From Clostridium transplantifaecale (GTDB taxonomy: Bacteria > Bacillota > Clostridia > Lachnospirales > Lachnospiraceae): 64,000 nt of DNA. The notes under the pieces were generated by a model. It saw nothing but the letters and a program-made list of their open reading frames with translations, was not told the origin of the DNA and searched no databases. The position numbers and the translations under genes are program-made. Positions within the stretch are counted from its first letter, which is position 1. Every line of letters starts with the position of its first letter. The DNA lies in the NCBI RefSeq assembly GCF_900626075.1, contig NZ_UYZY01000003.1:558001-622000 (forward strand). The letters are read 5' to 3'. Shown in pieces: positions 9,970-19,289 of this stretch.

Positions 9970-9991
9970 CGAAAGACAGCGGAGGCGGAAA

Positions 9992-11377
9992 ATGAAACTG
10001 ATGAATGAAATACCGGACCGGTTTTGGGGCTTATTCCGCTCCGTTAACCGGCCCATCTACATCGAGGCTTTGCTGAAAATCAATGAAGAATACGAATACA
10101 GCAACTATTTTCTGAGCAGGGAGGCCTGCATACGGATTCTGGGCGAACACTTTGCCCGCAAAAAGTATGTAATTTGGCAGGATGAGATGGAGGACGATCT
10201 GGATACGCTGGAACCGCCGGCGACCAGAGTCCTCAACTGGCTGCTCCGTGCAGGCTGGCTCAGGAAAGTGGACGATTATGCGTCCATGACGGCCAATATT
10301 GTAATTCCCGATTACGCGGCCGTTATGCTGGATGCATTCGGAAAGCTTTTAAATGACGAGGAAGACGAAACTCAGATCTATATTCAGAATATCTATGCAA
10401 TTCTGTTTTCCCTTAAGAATGACAAGAGAGCAGGTTTAAGCCTGTTGAATACTGCGCTTATCAACACGAAAAGACTGAATAAGACACTTCAGGACATGCT
10501 GCATAACATGGACAAATTTTTTGCAGGACTCCTGGAGCAGAAGACCTATGGAAATCTTTTAAAAGATCACCTGGAAGGCTACGTGGAAGAGATTGTCAGG
10601 AAGAAATACCACATTCTTAAGACATCGGACAACTTTTATCTTTATAAAAACGATATTAAGTTCTGGATTGCAGAGATGAGGGATGACGGCCTTTGGCTTC
10701 AAAATCTCGTGAGAAAGGGCGGAGGAACGGTATCGGATGACGGCGCCGTGGATGAGGGAAAGCTTATTGAGATCCAGGAAATATTAAGCCAGATTGAGAG
10801 AGGTTTTGATGATATTGAACGCAGGATTTCCAATATGGATAAGGAGCATTCCAGATATGTGAGGGCCACTGTGACGAGATTAAACTACCTTCTGAACCAG
10901 GAGGACAATACAAAAGGCCTGATTATCCGTCTGCTTAATCATCTGTCGGACGACGGCGGGCAGGATGAAAAACTGGTTAAAACCGGCAGCAGGATGAACC
11001 TGTCCCAGATGAATATCCTGTCGGAAGGCTCGCTCTATAAGCGGAGAAGGCAGAAGGCGGATTTTGCAAAGAATCTGGAGCCGGACGAGGAAGAAAAAGA
11101 GCTGACAACCGAGGAAATACTTAACTTGAACCGTGTAAAGAGCCGCTACAGCCGCGCCGAGATAGAGAACTTCATCACACAGCGCGCCGTCTCGGGGAAA
11201 ATGGAAGTAGGAGAGAAAACGGTTACAAATGATGAAGAATTTGAGAAACTGATCCTGGCCTATGACTACTCCACCAGACAGAAAAGCCTGTACCATGTGG
11301 AGGAGGAAGAGGCCGAACTGATAGACAACGGCAGATACCGCTATCCGAAGCTGGTATTTGTAAGGAGGGACAAATGA
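9992..11377 (+). CDS. jetA: JetA-like kleisin subunit of a Wadjet/MukBEF-type SMC complex
   Basis: A 461-residue protein that I place in the JetA (DUF5716) family, the MukF-like kleisin linking the SMC heads. The ATG at 9992 follows GGAGG at 9981-9985; an earlier in-frame start overlaps the kinase gene. The N-terminal part (about 1-110, IPDRFWGLFRSVNRPIYIEA) looks like a winged helix, the middle is helical (ISNMDKEHSRYVRATVTRL), and the C-terminus is charged. The stop overlaps the next start (ATGA at 11374), so jetA-jetB-jetC are translationally coupled. In Wadjet systems this complex extrudes plasmid DNA, which the nuclease JetD then cuts; here no JetD follows. Family assignment rests on sequence character plus gene order. 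Confidence 0.85.
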   Translation: MKLMNEIPDRFWGLFRSVNRPIYIEALLKINEEYEYSNYFLSREACIRILGEHFARKKYVIWQDEMEDDLDTLEPPATRVLNWLLRAGWLRKVDDYASMTANIVIPDYAAVMLDAFGKLLNDEEDETQIYIQNIYAILFSLKNDKRAGLSLLNTALINTKRLNKTLQDMLHNMDKFFAGLLEQKTYGNLLKDHLEGYVEEIVRKKYHILKTSDNFYLYKNDIKFWIAEMRDDGLWLQNLVRKGGGTVSDDGAVDEGKLIEIQEILSQIERGFDDIERRISNMDKEHSRYVRATVTRLNYLLNQEDNTKGLIIRLLNHLSDDGGQDEKLVKTGSRMNLSQMNILSEGSLYKRRRQKADFAKNLEPDEEEKELTTEEILNLNRVKSRYSRAEIENFITQRAVSGKMEVGEKTVTNDEEFEKLILAYDYSTRQKSLYHVEEEEAELIDNGRYRYPKLVFVRRDK

Positions 11378-12099
11378 CAGAAATTCCGTATTTTGACAGT
11401 CTGATGGGGGAAGAGCAGAAGGAGGTCACGGACTCCATCCGTCTTCTGCTCCGCCAGACTTTTATTCTGGAACGCAAATACGACAGGCGGACGGGACGGT
11501 TCCAGTATAACCGTGAATTCAGGCTCTGCAACAAGCATTTGGAATTCATCCGGCTCTATTTTTCGATCAGCGGCATCTCTGTCTGTGAAAACAGCCAGCT
11601 AGGCGTGATCTATATCCAGGGAGAAACGCTGGTGGGGGATAAGCTGCCGAGGCTTGCCACCCTGTACCTGCTGATTCTGAAACTGATTTACGACGAACAG
11701 ATGGAGAGCGTGTCCACCAGTGTAAATGTCTACACGACGCTGGGAGAGATGCATGAGAAGCTGGGGAGCTACCGCCTTTTCAAAAAGCAGCCTTCCCCAA
11801 CCGATATAAAAAGAACCGTGACTCTGCTTAAAAAGTACCAGATTATAGAGCCTCTCGAGCTTCTGGAGGATTTAAAGGGAAGCAGCAGGCTGATCGTTTA
11901 CCCATGCATCAACGTGGTGCTGATGGGGGACGATGTCAGGGAACTTCTGGAATCATTTATGGACGAGGAACCGGGCACAGAACCAGAATTGGAAACAGAG
12001 GCGGAACCGGTATCGTGGACGGAGGAGTCCGGTTCGGAACCGGGATGGACAGACAGTACGCAAGAGGAGGAGCAGGATGATACAGCAGACGAGGAATGA
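11374..12099 (+). CDS. jetB: JetB-like (MukE-like, DUF4194) subunit
   Basis: A 241-residue protein resembling DUF4194/JetB, the winged-helix KITE partner of the kleisin. The body (about 1-195) contains the typical ending QIIEPLELLEDLKGSSRLIV...YPCINVVLMGDD; the last ~40 residues are a highly acidic tail. It starts in a 4-nt overlap with jetA and is preceded by AAGGAGG. The jetC start lies 23 nt inside its 3' end. Size and position between the kleisin and SMC genes match MukE/JetB. Confidence 0.87.
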   Translation: MTEIPYFDSLMGEEQKEVTDSIRLLLRQTFILERKYDRRTGRFQYNREFRLCNKHLEFIRLYFSISGISVCENSQLGVIYIQGETLVGDKLPRLATLYLLILKLIYDEQMESVSTSVNVYTTLGEMHEKLGSYRLFKKQPSPTDIKRTVTLLKKYQIIEPLELLEDLKGSSRLIVYPCINVVLMGDDVRELLESFMDEEPGTEPELETEAEPVSWTEESGSEPGWTDSTQEEEQDDTADEE

Positions 12100-15000
12100 T
12101 GCGGACCGTTTTGTGGCGATTTCCCGCATTTGCCTGAATAACTGGCACTATATCAGCAGGAAAACCCTCTCCTTCAGCGAAGAGATTAATTTTTTTACCG
12201 GCCATTCCGGGAGCGGCAAATCCACCGTGATCGATGCGATGCAGATTGTGCTGTACGCTAATACGGACGGAAGGGGATTTTTCAACAAGGCCGCAGCGGA
12301 TGATTCGGACCGCAGCCTGATTGAATACCTCAGAGGCATGGTGAATATCGGAGAAAATAATGAGTTTGCCTATTTAAGAAACCGGAATTTCTCTACGACC
12401 ATAGTCCTGGAATTGATGAGGACGGACACACAGGACTGCCAGTGCGTCGGCATCGTATTCGACGTGGAGACCTCCACGAATGAGATTTCAAGAAAATTTT
12501 TCTGGCATAAGGGGCCGCTGTGGGAAGACGGTTACAGAACGGGCGAACGGGCCATGACTATCGCCGAGGTGGAAGAGAGGCTTAACAGTTCCTACGGTAA
12601 AGAAGAGTGTTTTTACACCTCCCATAATGAGAGGTTCCGCCGGATACTCTACGATGTGTATCTGGGAGGCCTCGACCAGGAAAAATTCCCCCTGCTATTC
12701 AAACGGGCGATCCCCTTCAGGATGAATATCAAGCTGGAGGATTTTGTAAAGGAATATATCTGCATGGAGCAGGATATCCACATTGAGGATATGCAGGAGA
12801 GCGTCATGCAGTACGGCAGAATGAGAAAAAAGATAGAGGATACCTGCCGGGAAATTGAGGAGCTGAAGGCCCTTTCTGAGAAATACAGGGCGGTGGAGAC
12901 ACAGGAAGAACTGATCCGGAAAAACACCTATTACATGGACAAGATGGAGATTTTGGATTTGCGCATCCAGGTGGCCGGACTGTCGGACAGGATAGAACAG
13001 ACTGCATTTGATCTGCGCAAGCAGGAGGAGACGGGGCAGCAGGTAAAAAGCCAGATTGCGGGGCTTAAGGCAAAGAGCGATGAACTGCTCCGTCAGATTT
13101 CTTCCACCGGTTATGATGAACTGAAAGAGAAGCTTAAGGGGATGAACGAACTCCTGGAGCGCCTTATGAAAAGTGAGGACAGGTGGCAGAGGACGGCCGC
13201 CGGGTTAAAGGCCTGGGTGGACGAGGATGTCACATCCAACCAGACCATCTGGGATATAGAGGAATTTGAGGCCCGCTCCATCGACAAAGCCGTTCTCGAA
13301 CGGCTGAAGAGTTCTGTGGAAGAGACGAGGGAGGACGTGGCCAGGCAGAAGCAGGAGGCCGGAGCCGCTATCCGTGAACTGGTAAAGAGGGAAAAACAGG
13401 CCGGGGAAGAGCTGGAGAAGCTCCGGGCCGGAGGAAAAGCATACCCCAAATACCTGGAAAATGCCCGTTCCTACATTAAAAAACGGTTGTTTGAGGAACG
13501 GAAAAAACCGGTGGAGGTTTACGTCCTTTCCGATCTCCTGGACATTAAAAGTGATGAGTGGAGGAATGCTGTAGAGGGCTATCTGGCCGGTAACAAGCTC
13601 TCCCTTGTCGTGCCGCCCGCCTATGCGAAAACGGCAATGGAACTATATGGGGAACTGGATCGAAAAGAATACTGGAATGTAGCGGTCCTAGATACGGAGA
13701 AGGCTGCGGAAATCACACCTCAGGTCTTTGAAAACGCCCTTTCGGAGGAGGTTCTCGTCAGGGAGGATTATTTAAGGCCATACATCGATATGCTGCTTGG
13801 AAAGGTTGTTAAATGCCGCACTATAGAGGAACTCCGTAAAAACAGGACGGGAATCACGCCCGACTGTATGCTGTACCATAATTTACGCCTGCAGTTTGTA
13901 AATCCCGACCACTATACAAAATTCGCCTACATTGGAAAAGCCAGCGTAAGAAAAAGAATCAGGCTGCTGGAGGAGGAGATCACCCGCTGCCGCACGGAGA
14001 GAACGCCGCAGGAGGAACTGCAGAAGGAATGCGGCCGCATCCTGGAGCTTGAAAAGATGGAAAGCAGTACGGACACTTACATGGAATGGCTTGAAGATAT
14101 CAGGCAGTTAAAGATAAAGACAAGAGAGCAAAACCAGCTTAAAGAAAAGCTCCGGAAGATGAAGGAACAGAACATTGACGAGTGGGAGAAGGAAAGGGAG
14201 GCTGTTGAGGCCCTGAGATCCGGTAAGGAAGAAGAACTGCGCGAGAACGACCGGCAGACGAGCCGGAGCCAGGAGGAACTGGAACGGCTAAAGAAAGACG
14301 CTGTCTGGAAACAGGGAGAACTCTCCGACAGGGAGCGCGATTTCAAAGAAGAAAAGATGCTGGAAGAGCAGCTTCGCGAGTTCCTCTCCAAACGCGACAA
14401 CCCGAATTATGACAAGCTGAGGGATTATTTCAAGGGACAGGCCGGTTCGGCAGCGGAAGCCAGGGATCAGGCGTTTGATATTCTTCTGTCTGAGCGGCTC
14501 TCTTACCTGAAACGGTATCCAAACAGGAATTTTTCACCCAGCGTGAGAAATAATGAAGCATATGAAAAGCTGCTGGCCACACTCGGCTGCGACAATCTGG
14601 AGCATTACAGGGAGGCGGCCGCGGAACAGGCCAAGACGGCGGTGGAGCGTTTCAAAGACGATTTCATGTACAAGATCCGCAGCGCCATCGGCGAGGCTAT
14701 TGGCCGCAAGGACGAACTCAACCGGATTATCAGCAGCCTGAACTTCGGAAAGGACAAATATCAGTTTGTCATTGGGAAAAATAAGGGGGCGGACGGCCGT
14801 TTCTACGATATGTTTATGGATGAGGCCCTGGAGATCAACCCCTCGAAGCTCAGCCAGTCCTTTGAAAACCAGCTCAACTTTTTTACAATGGAGCATGAAA
14901 ACCAGTATGGAGAACAGATTAACGAACTGATAAGCATCTTCATCCCTCCGGAAAATGCATCGGCCGAGGAGATGGAGGAAGCCAGAAGGAATATGGATAA

Positions 15001-15463
15001 GTATGCGGATTACCGCACCTACCTCTCCTTTGATATGCAGCAGATCATCAGGAACGACGACGGCGTCATGAAGCTGCAGCTCAGCAAGATGATCCGGAAA
15101 AATTCGGGAGGAGAGGGGCAGAACCCGCTGTATGTGGCGCTCCTGGCAAGCTTTGCCCAGGCCTACCGCATCGGTCTTTCACCGAAACTAAGGCGAAACC
15201 CGACAATCCGTCTCGTGGTTCTGGATGAAGCGTTTTCAAAAATGGATGCGGAAAAAGTGGCTAGCTGCATCCAGTTAATCCGTGACCTGGGCTTCCAGGC
15301 TATCATAAGCGCCACCAATGATAAGATACAGAATTATGTAGAGAATGTGAATAAGACATTTGTGTTTGCCAACCCGAATAAGAAGGCGATTTCTATCCAG
15401 GAGTTTGAGAGGGAGGAGATGCCGAAACTGATTGGGATGGTGGAAACCCCCTCCTTTTATTAA
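12077..15463 (+). CDS. jetC: JetC-like SMC ATPase
   Basis: The 1128-residue SMC/MukB-like motor. The chosen ATG at 12077 has GAGGAGG six bases upstream; a longer frame to 11933 would run through jetB. Walker A is GHSGSGKST (42-50), followed by long coiled coils (about 270-480 and 630-800), a hinge-like globular region between them (around VYVLSDLLDIKSDEW, near 485-620), the signature SGGEGQ (1010-1015), and Walker B LVVLDEAF with Asp1050/Glu1051. All catalytic motifs are intact, so it should hydrolyse ATP. With JetA and JetB it would form a loop-extruding complex on DNA. The next gene is lgt, 151 nt away, not jetD, so nuclease-dependent plasmid defence is not evident from this locus. Confidence 0.93.
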   Translation: MIQQTRNDADRFVAISRICLNNWHYISRKTLSFSEEINFFTGHSGSGKSTVIDAMQIVLYANTDGRGFFNKAAADDSDRSLIEYLRGMVNIGENNEFAYLRNRNFSTTIVLELMRTDTQDCQCVGIVFDVETSTNEISRKFFWHKGPLWEDGYRTGERAMTIAEVEERLNSSYGKEECFYTSHNERFRRILYDVYLGGLDQEKFPLLFKRAIPFRMNIKLEDFVKEYICMEQDIHIEDMQESVMQYGRMRKKIEDTCREIEELKALSEKYRAVETQEELIRKNTYYMDKMEILDLRIQVAGLSDRIEQTAFDLRKQEETGQQVKSQIAGLKAKSDELLRQISSTGYDELKEKLKGMNELLERLMKSEDRWQRTAAGLKAWVDEDVTSNQTIWDIEEFEARSIDKAVLERLKSSVEETREDVARQKQEAGAAIRELVKREKQAGEELEKLRAGGKAYPKYLENARSYIKKRLFEERKKPVEVYVLSDLLDIKSDEWRNAVEGYLAGNKLSLVVPPAYAKTAMELYGELDRKEYWNVAVLDTEKAAEITPQVFENALSEEVLVREDYLRPYIDMLLGKVVKCRTIEELRKNRTGITPDCMLYHNLRLQFVNPDHYTKFAYIGKASVRKRIRLLEEEITRCRTERTPQEELQKECGRILELEKMESSTDTYMEWLEDIRQLKIKTREQNQLKEKLRKMKEQNIDEWEKEREAVEALRSGKEEELRENDRQTSRSQEELERLKKDAVWKQGELSDRERDFKEEKMLEEQLREFLSKRDNPNYDKLRDYFKGQAGSAAEARDQAFDILLSERLSYLKRYPNRNFSPSVRNNEAYEKLLATLGCDNLEHYREAAAEQAKTAVERFKDDFMYKIRSAIGEAIGRKDELNRIISSLNFGKDKYQFVIGKNKGADGRFYDMFMDEALEINPSKLSQSFENQLNFFTMEHENQYGEQINELISIFIPPENASAEEMEEARRNMDKYADYRTYLSFDMQQIIRNDDGVMKLQLSKMIRKNSGGEGQNPLYVALLASFAQAYRIGLSPKLRRNPTIRLVVLDEAFSKMDAEKVASCIQLIRDLGFQAIISATNDKIQNYVENVNKTFVFANPNKKAISIQEFEREEMPKLIGMVETPSFY

Positions 15464-15490
15464 ATTTCTCTGAAAAAAACCACATATCCG

Positions 15491-15519
15491 TTGCGGTAAC
15501 CCTGAAAAAAAGTTATACT
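15491..15519 (+). promoter_or_regulatory. Promoter of lgt
   Basis: TTGCGG (15491-15496), 17-bp spacer, TATACT (15514-15519), located just after the jetC stop. It gives lgt its own transcript, separate from the SMC genes. Confidence 0.7.
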
Positions 15520-15614
15520 AATGTCCGATGCATGAATTATACACCTGTATTACCGGCGTTTTTACATGGCCGGAATGCGGACAATACCGCATCAATACAC
15601 GAACGGAGGACAAT

Positions 15615-16412
15615 ATGCATAACGACTTGCTTACAATCGGCGGCGTCACGATACACGGATACGGCCTCATGATAGGACTGGGTTTTGTGGCTGCTTATTT
15701 TATGACGGAACACAGAGCGCAGAAACAGGGACTTGACAGTGAGAAGATTATTTCCCTGGCTCTGTGGGTAATTGTGTCCGGTCTTATCAGTGCGAAGCTT
15801 TTGTATTACATCACGATATTTGATGATATCGTTAAAAACCCGAAGCTGCTTCTGGATTTTGGAGATGGTTTTGTGGTTTACGGAGGAATTATCGGAGGAA
15901 TTTTTGGAGGATTCCTGTTTTCACGCGTTTACAAAATTTCGTTTTTCCGGTATTTTGACCTGGTAATGCCGGCGGTCGCACTGGCGCAGGGACTGGGAAG
16001 AGTTGGATGTTATCTCGCCGGATGCTGCTACGGAATCCAGGTGGACAGCCCGATTTCCATCGTGTTTACGAATTCGGCCTTTGCGCCCAACGGGGTGCCG
16101 CTTCTGCCGACCCAGTTGATTTCCAGCGGACTTAATTTTGTACACTGTATTATCCTGCTTCTGTTTGCAAAGAGGGCGAAAGCGCCGGGGCAGGTATCGG
16201 CCCTGTACCTGATTTGCTACAGTGCGGGACGTTTTGTTCTCGAATATTTCAGGGGAGACTTAATCCGCGGTTCGGTGGGCACGTTCTCTACCTCCCAGTT
16301 TATTTCTATTTTCATCTTTGCGGCAGGCGTGATTCTGTTTATTGCCAGCCCGAAGTTCAAAAAAGGGAGCACAGCCGGAGCTGCGGCAGGAAACAGCAAA
16401 GAGCAGCAGTAA
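15615..16412 (+). CDS. lgt: Prolipoprotein diacylglyceryl transferase
   Basis: Integral membrane enzyme that moves diacylglycerol from phosphatidylglycerol to the lipobox cysteine of prolipoproteins. The ATG at 15615 has GGAGG upstream and gives 265 residues; an in-frame ATG at 15528 lies too close to the promoter. Start MHNDLLTIGGVTIHGYGL, about seven hydrophobic segments, and the Lgt signature region GRVGCYLAGCCYG (about residues 132-144, the Firmicute Cys-rich version) are visible. It is a short Lgt compared with the ~290 of E. coli. Lipoproteins it could modify include the rhodanese protein at 38438. Confidence 0.9.
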   Translation: MHNDLLTIGGVTIHGYGLMIGLGFVAAYFMTEHRAQKQGLDSEKIISLALWVIVSGLISAKLLYYITIFDDIVKNPKLLLDFGDGFVVYGGIIGGIFGGFLFSRVYKISFFRYFDLVMPAVALAQGLGRVGCYLAGCCYGIQVDSPISIVFTNSAFAPNGVPLLPTQLISSGLNFVHCIILLLFAKRAKAPGQVSALYLICYSAGRFVLEYFRGDLIRGSVGTFSTSQFISIFIFAAGVILFIASPKFKKGSTAGAAAGNSKEQQ

Positions 16413-16427
16413 GCGGACGGGAAGTTT

Positions 16428-17348
16428 TTAACCGGGCGGAAGTTCCGGCATAGCGTCGTCACGGCAGAGTTCCTCTGCGGTGACGGAGCAGAAGGCAATG
16501 AATTCACGCGCCACTTCCGGCAGATATTTGTTTTTGTGGTAAAGAATTGAAAAGATGCGTTCCAGATTGATGTTTTTGAGGCCCACCTCTTTGAGGGAGC
16601 CGTTTAATAAATCTTTCTGGACGACGAGCCTGGGGAGGATTGTGATCCCCAGGCTTTTTTTGAGGGCTTCAATGATAGCTTCGTTGCTGGCGCTCTCCCA
16701 GGCAGGCGTAATCTTCAGGCCGTGGAGAGAGCAGAGGCTTTTCACGATTTCGCTGGTTGCGCTGCCCGTCTCACGCATCAGGAAATCAAAGGGCAGAAGT
16801 TCATCCGGAAGAACGCAGTCCTTTTTTGCGAGTGGGTGTGACGGTCCGCATAGGAGACAGAGGCGGTCTTTCATAAATGGGATGTCGACGAACTGCGGGG
16901 CGGAAGGGGAACCCTCCACCAGCGCAAAGTCGATCTGGTTGGAAAGCAGCGCCTCCTCGACGGCCGAATAATTTTTTATCAGAGCCTTCACCCTGAAATC
17001 GGGATGCTGTTTCCTGAAACGTACCAGAAGCTCCGGAAGCAGCCGGGAGCCGATGGTAATACCTGCGCCGACTCTCAGGGTACCGGTGGAACCCGATTTC
17101 TTCATCCCCTTTTCCATCTCGTCGAAAAGGGAGGAAATGTGAAGGGCATAGCTGTAGAACTGGCGGCCGGCCTCCGTTATATAGATACGCCTTGCCATAC
17201 GGTCAAAAAGGCGGAGTCCGTAATATTCCTCCAGCTCACTGATAGCGAGGCTCACGGAGGGCTGAGCCAGATGCAGTTTGGCGGCGGCCTTTGTGATACT
17301 TTCGCATTGATATACGGTGACAAAGATTCGGATGTGGCGGAGCGTCAT
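16428..17348 (-). CDS. LysR-family transcriptional regulator next to chromate-type transporter
   Basis: A 306-residue LysR protein: N-terminal winged helix-turn-helix (about 1-60, TLRHIRIFVTVYQCESITKAA) and a periplasmic-binding-like effector domain (about 90-295). It is divergent from the chrA pair, which it most likely controls, as LysR regulators often act on the neighbouring divergent operon. The inducer is unknown. Its 3' end lies 15 nt from the lgt stop (convergent). Confidence 0.9.
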   Translation of the reverse strand: MTLRHIRIFVTVYQCESITKAAAKLHLAQPSVSLAISELEEYYGLRLFDRMARRIYITEAGRQFYSYALHISSLFDEMEKGMKKSGSTGTLRVGAGITIGSRLLPELLVRFRKQHPDFRVKALIKNYSAVEEALLSNQIDFALVEGSPSAPQFVDIPFMKDRLCLLCGPSHPLAKKDCVLPDELLPFDFLMRETGSATSEIVKSLCSLHGLKITPAWESASNEAIIEALKKSLGITILPRLVVQKDLLNGSLKEVGLKNINLERIFSILYHKNKYLPEVAREFIAFCSVTAEELCRDDAMPELPPG

Positions 17349-17525
17349 ATTGTCTTCCTTTCTGGCGGAGTGGCAGCATATCCATATATGGCAATGTCAG
17401 GTAGATGGGAACGTGTCACCGCACCGGTTAACCGATGTATGTTTTTTGGCGCAAACCTTGTAAATTGCTGTTTGATTTAGAAAATACATAATGAATTAAT
17501 TATCTATATTATATAATAATAGTAT

Positions 17526-17554
17526 TTTACAAATAAATCAAGAACGGGTATAAT
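17526..17554 (+). promoter_or_regulatory. Promoter of the chromate-type transporter pair
   Basis: TTTACA (17526-17531), 17-bp spacer, TATAAT (17549-17554). The 354-bp region from 17349 to 17702 between the LysR gene and chrA is otherwise AT-rich and noncoding. It contains one copy of the 14-mer GAGTGAACAGTAAC at 17616-17629 that recurs before speD. Confidence 0.7.
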
Positions 17555-17702
17555 TCGAATAAATAAGCCGGTTACTCACAAAAAACACGTGAAAACACCT
17601 CGTGGAATACATACCGAGTGAACAGTAACATAAGCCGCACAGGCATAGCTGCCGGGCACAGCGTGAATGGTAACCGGACGTAAAACAAGGGAGGAAAGGG
17701 AA

Positions 17703-18269
17703 ATGGAAAAGAAGAAAGTAATCTGGAAACTGTTTATTTCCACGCTCTATCTGAGCGCTTTTACTTTCGGAGGAGGGTATGTCATCATCACACTGATGAA
17801 GAAGAAATTCGTAGATGAATATCACTGGATCGATGAGGAGGAGATGCTTGATCTGGTAGCCATCGCCCAGTCGGCTCCGGGCCCGATTGCAGTCAATGGG
17901 GCGATAGTCGTAGGCTATAAGCTGGCCGGTGTACCCGGACTTTTAATGTCCATACTGGGAACCGTGACCCCGCCTTTTGTCATCCTGTCGGTGGTATCGA
18001 TGTTTTACACGGCGTTTCGCGATAACCTCTATATCGCCCTGATGCTCCAGGGTATGCAGGCCGGAGTGGGAGCGGTAATCGCTTCTGTTGTTTACGATAT
18101 GGGCGAGGGTATTGTGAGGGGGAAAAGTTATATTTCCATCCTGATTATGGTTCTGTCTTTCATTGCCGTGTATTTTCTTAATATCAGCGCGGTTTATATT
18201 ATATTGGCCTGCGGTATTTTCGGCGCCGTGAGGACGGTAGTTTCACAGAAAGGAGGAAAGGCATCATGA
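17703..18269 (+). CDS. Chromate transporter family, first half-subunit
   Basis: A 188-residue membrane protein of the short-chain CHR family (PF02417-type). ATG 17703 follows GGGAGGAAAGGG. The CHR signature is visible: FGGGYVIITLMKK near 22-34 and SAPGPIAVN near 57-65, with about five membrane segments. Short CHR proteins work as pairs, and the second half follows with a 4-nt overlap. Experimentally studied members export chromate, but gut homologues may carry another anion. Probably controlled by the divergent LysR gene. Confidence 0.9.
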   Translation: MEKKKVIWKLFISTLYLSAFTFGGGYVIITLMKKKFVDEYHWIDEEEMLDLVAIAQSAPGPIAVNGAIVVGYKLAGVPGLLMSILGTVTPPFVILSVVSMFYTAFRDNLYIALMLQGMQAGVGAVIASVVYDMGEGIVRGKSYISILIMVLSFIAVYFLNISAVYIILACGIFGAVRTVVSQKGGKAS

Positions 18270-18841
18270 TTTATTTGCAGCTTTTTCTCAGTTTCCTTCA
18301 GATTGGAGCGTTCAGTTTCGGCGGCGGATATGCGGCAATGCCCCTGATCCAGGCACAGGTTGTAGATTTACACCGGTGGCTCAGCCTGGGGGAGTTTACC
18401 GATTTAGTCACAATATCTCAGATGACGCCCGGCCCTATCGCAATCAACTCGGCAACTTTTGTCGGCCTTAAGATAGCCGGCTTTCCGGGCGCCCTCTGCG
18501 CCACCTTCGGCTGTATCCTGCCCTCCTGCATTATCGTGTCGGCCATTGCATGGATTTATATGAAATACAGGAAAATGACGCTTCTTCAGGGAATCCTGAA
18601 TTCCCTGCGCCCCGCAGTGGTATCCCTGATCGGGGCGGCCGGACTCTCTATCATGATTACCGCTTTCTTTGGGGAGCAGGGAGTGATTGTGCTTTCAAAC
18701 CTGAAGGTCCAGGCGGTGGTGATTTTCTGTATAGCGGTTTTTTTGCTCAGGTGGAAACATATGAATCCGGTAACGGTGATGGTGTTGGCGGGAGTGATTC
18801 AGATTGGCTTTTATTTTGGAGGGCGCGTGATATTTAGTTGA
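18266..18841 (+). CDS. Chromate transporter family, second half-subunit
   Basis: A 191-residue partner of the preceding gene, starting in an ATGA overlap with it. It has the same CHR motif set (FSFGGGYAAMPLI near 15-27, MTPGPIAINS near 52-61), showing that the two halves are paralogues that arose by duplication, with opposite membrane topology expected from the odd number of segments. Together they should make one heterodimeric transporter. Confidence 0.9.
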   Translation: MIYLQLFLSFLQIGAFSFGGGYAAMPLIQAQVVDLHRWLSLGEFTDLVTISQMTPGPIAINSATFVGLKIAGFPGALCATFGCILPSCIIVSAIAWIYMKYRKMTLLQGILNSLRPAVVSLIGAAGLSIMITAFFGEQGVIVLSNLKVQAVVIFCIAVFLLRWKHMNPVTVMVLAGVIQIGFYFGGRVIFS

Positions 18842-18852
18842 AAATTTTTTAC

Positions 18853-18882
18853 TTGACTTCACCCCACAAAAGATGATATGAT
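18853..18882 (+). promoter_or_regulatory. Promoter of the structured RNA upstream of speD
   Basis: TTGACT (18853-18858), 18-bp spacer, TATGAT (18877-18882), starting 12 nt after the second chromate-transporter gene. It implies a transcript start near 18889. Confidence 0.75.
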
Positions 18883-18888
18883 ACTCGC

Positions 18889-19289
18889 GACATGGAAAAT
18901 GATGATTTTTTTGGATGAGTCATCCATGCAAATATTCTTGACCACCCGCCGCAGACGGGTAGAGGCCATACGGACAGCCGGGTCAAATGCCGAGCGGCAA
19001 CTTTCGTTGCCTTATTGATTGAGTTAGAAGCTCAAATTTTATAAGTTGGTTACTTTACAACCGGTGCGATGATGCACATCAACTTGTGAAACGGTCAATA
19101 AGAGTGGTAAAAGTAAAATATTTGCTATATAGACTCTGAAAATTTAAGTTTTCCTGAATCGTGAGAACGCCCGGGGAGGGTGTATAGAAAATTATGATAC
19201 GGCGGGAGTATACCCGGCGGATCCAGGAGAATAGAACAAAGACTGAGATTATGCGCAAGTGATGGTGACACATTACTTGCGCTTTTTTA
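18889..19289 (+). ncRNA. Structured noncoding RNA, possibly of the raiA-motif type
   Basis: This ~400-nt segment has its own promoter, no credible ORF, and ends in a strong intrinsic terminator (19254-19265 pairing with 19272-19283, then six T). Several helices can be drawn: TTGACC 18938-18943 with GGTCAA 18981-18986; ACCCG 18944-18948 with CGGGT 18956-18960; GGCAAC 18996-19001 with GTTGCC 19006-19011; and a long-range pairing CTTATTGA 19011-19018 with TCAATAAG 19095-19102. A second GGTCAA at 19093 competes for TTGACC, which would allow a switch or pseudoknot. The GC-rich core near 18940-19015 reminds me of the abundant clostridial raiA-motif RNA, but I cannot confirm this. It could instead be a speD leader, since speD starts 154 nt past the terminator. 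It is not tmRNA, SRP RNA, RNase P or 6S by the motifs I know. Confidence 0.72.

Noticed and set aside
12001..12076. Longer start for the SMC gene at 11933
   Set aside because: It would overlap jetB by 167 nt; the ATG at 12077 has an ideal ribosome site and gives the normal JetC start.
18889..19289. tmRNA, RNase P RNA, SRP RNA or 6S RNA
   Set aside because: The conserved cores I would expect (tmRNA ends and tag frame, RNase P GAGGAAAGTC block, SRP tetraloop helix) are absent.
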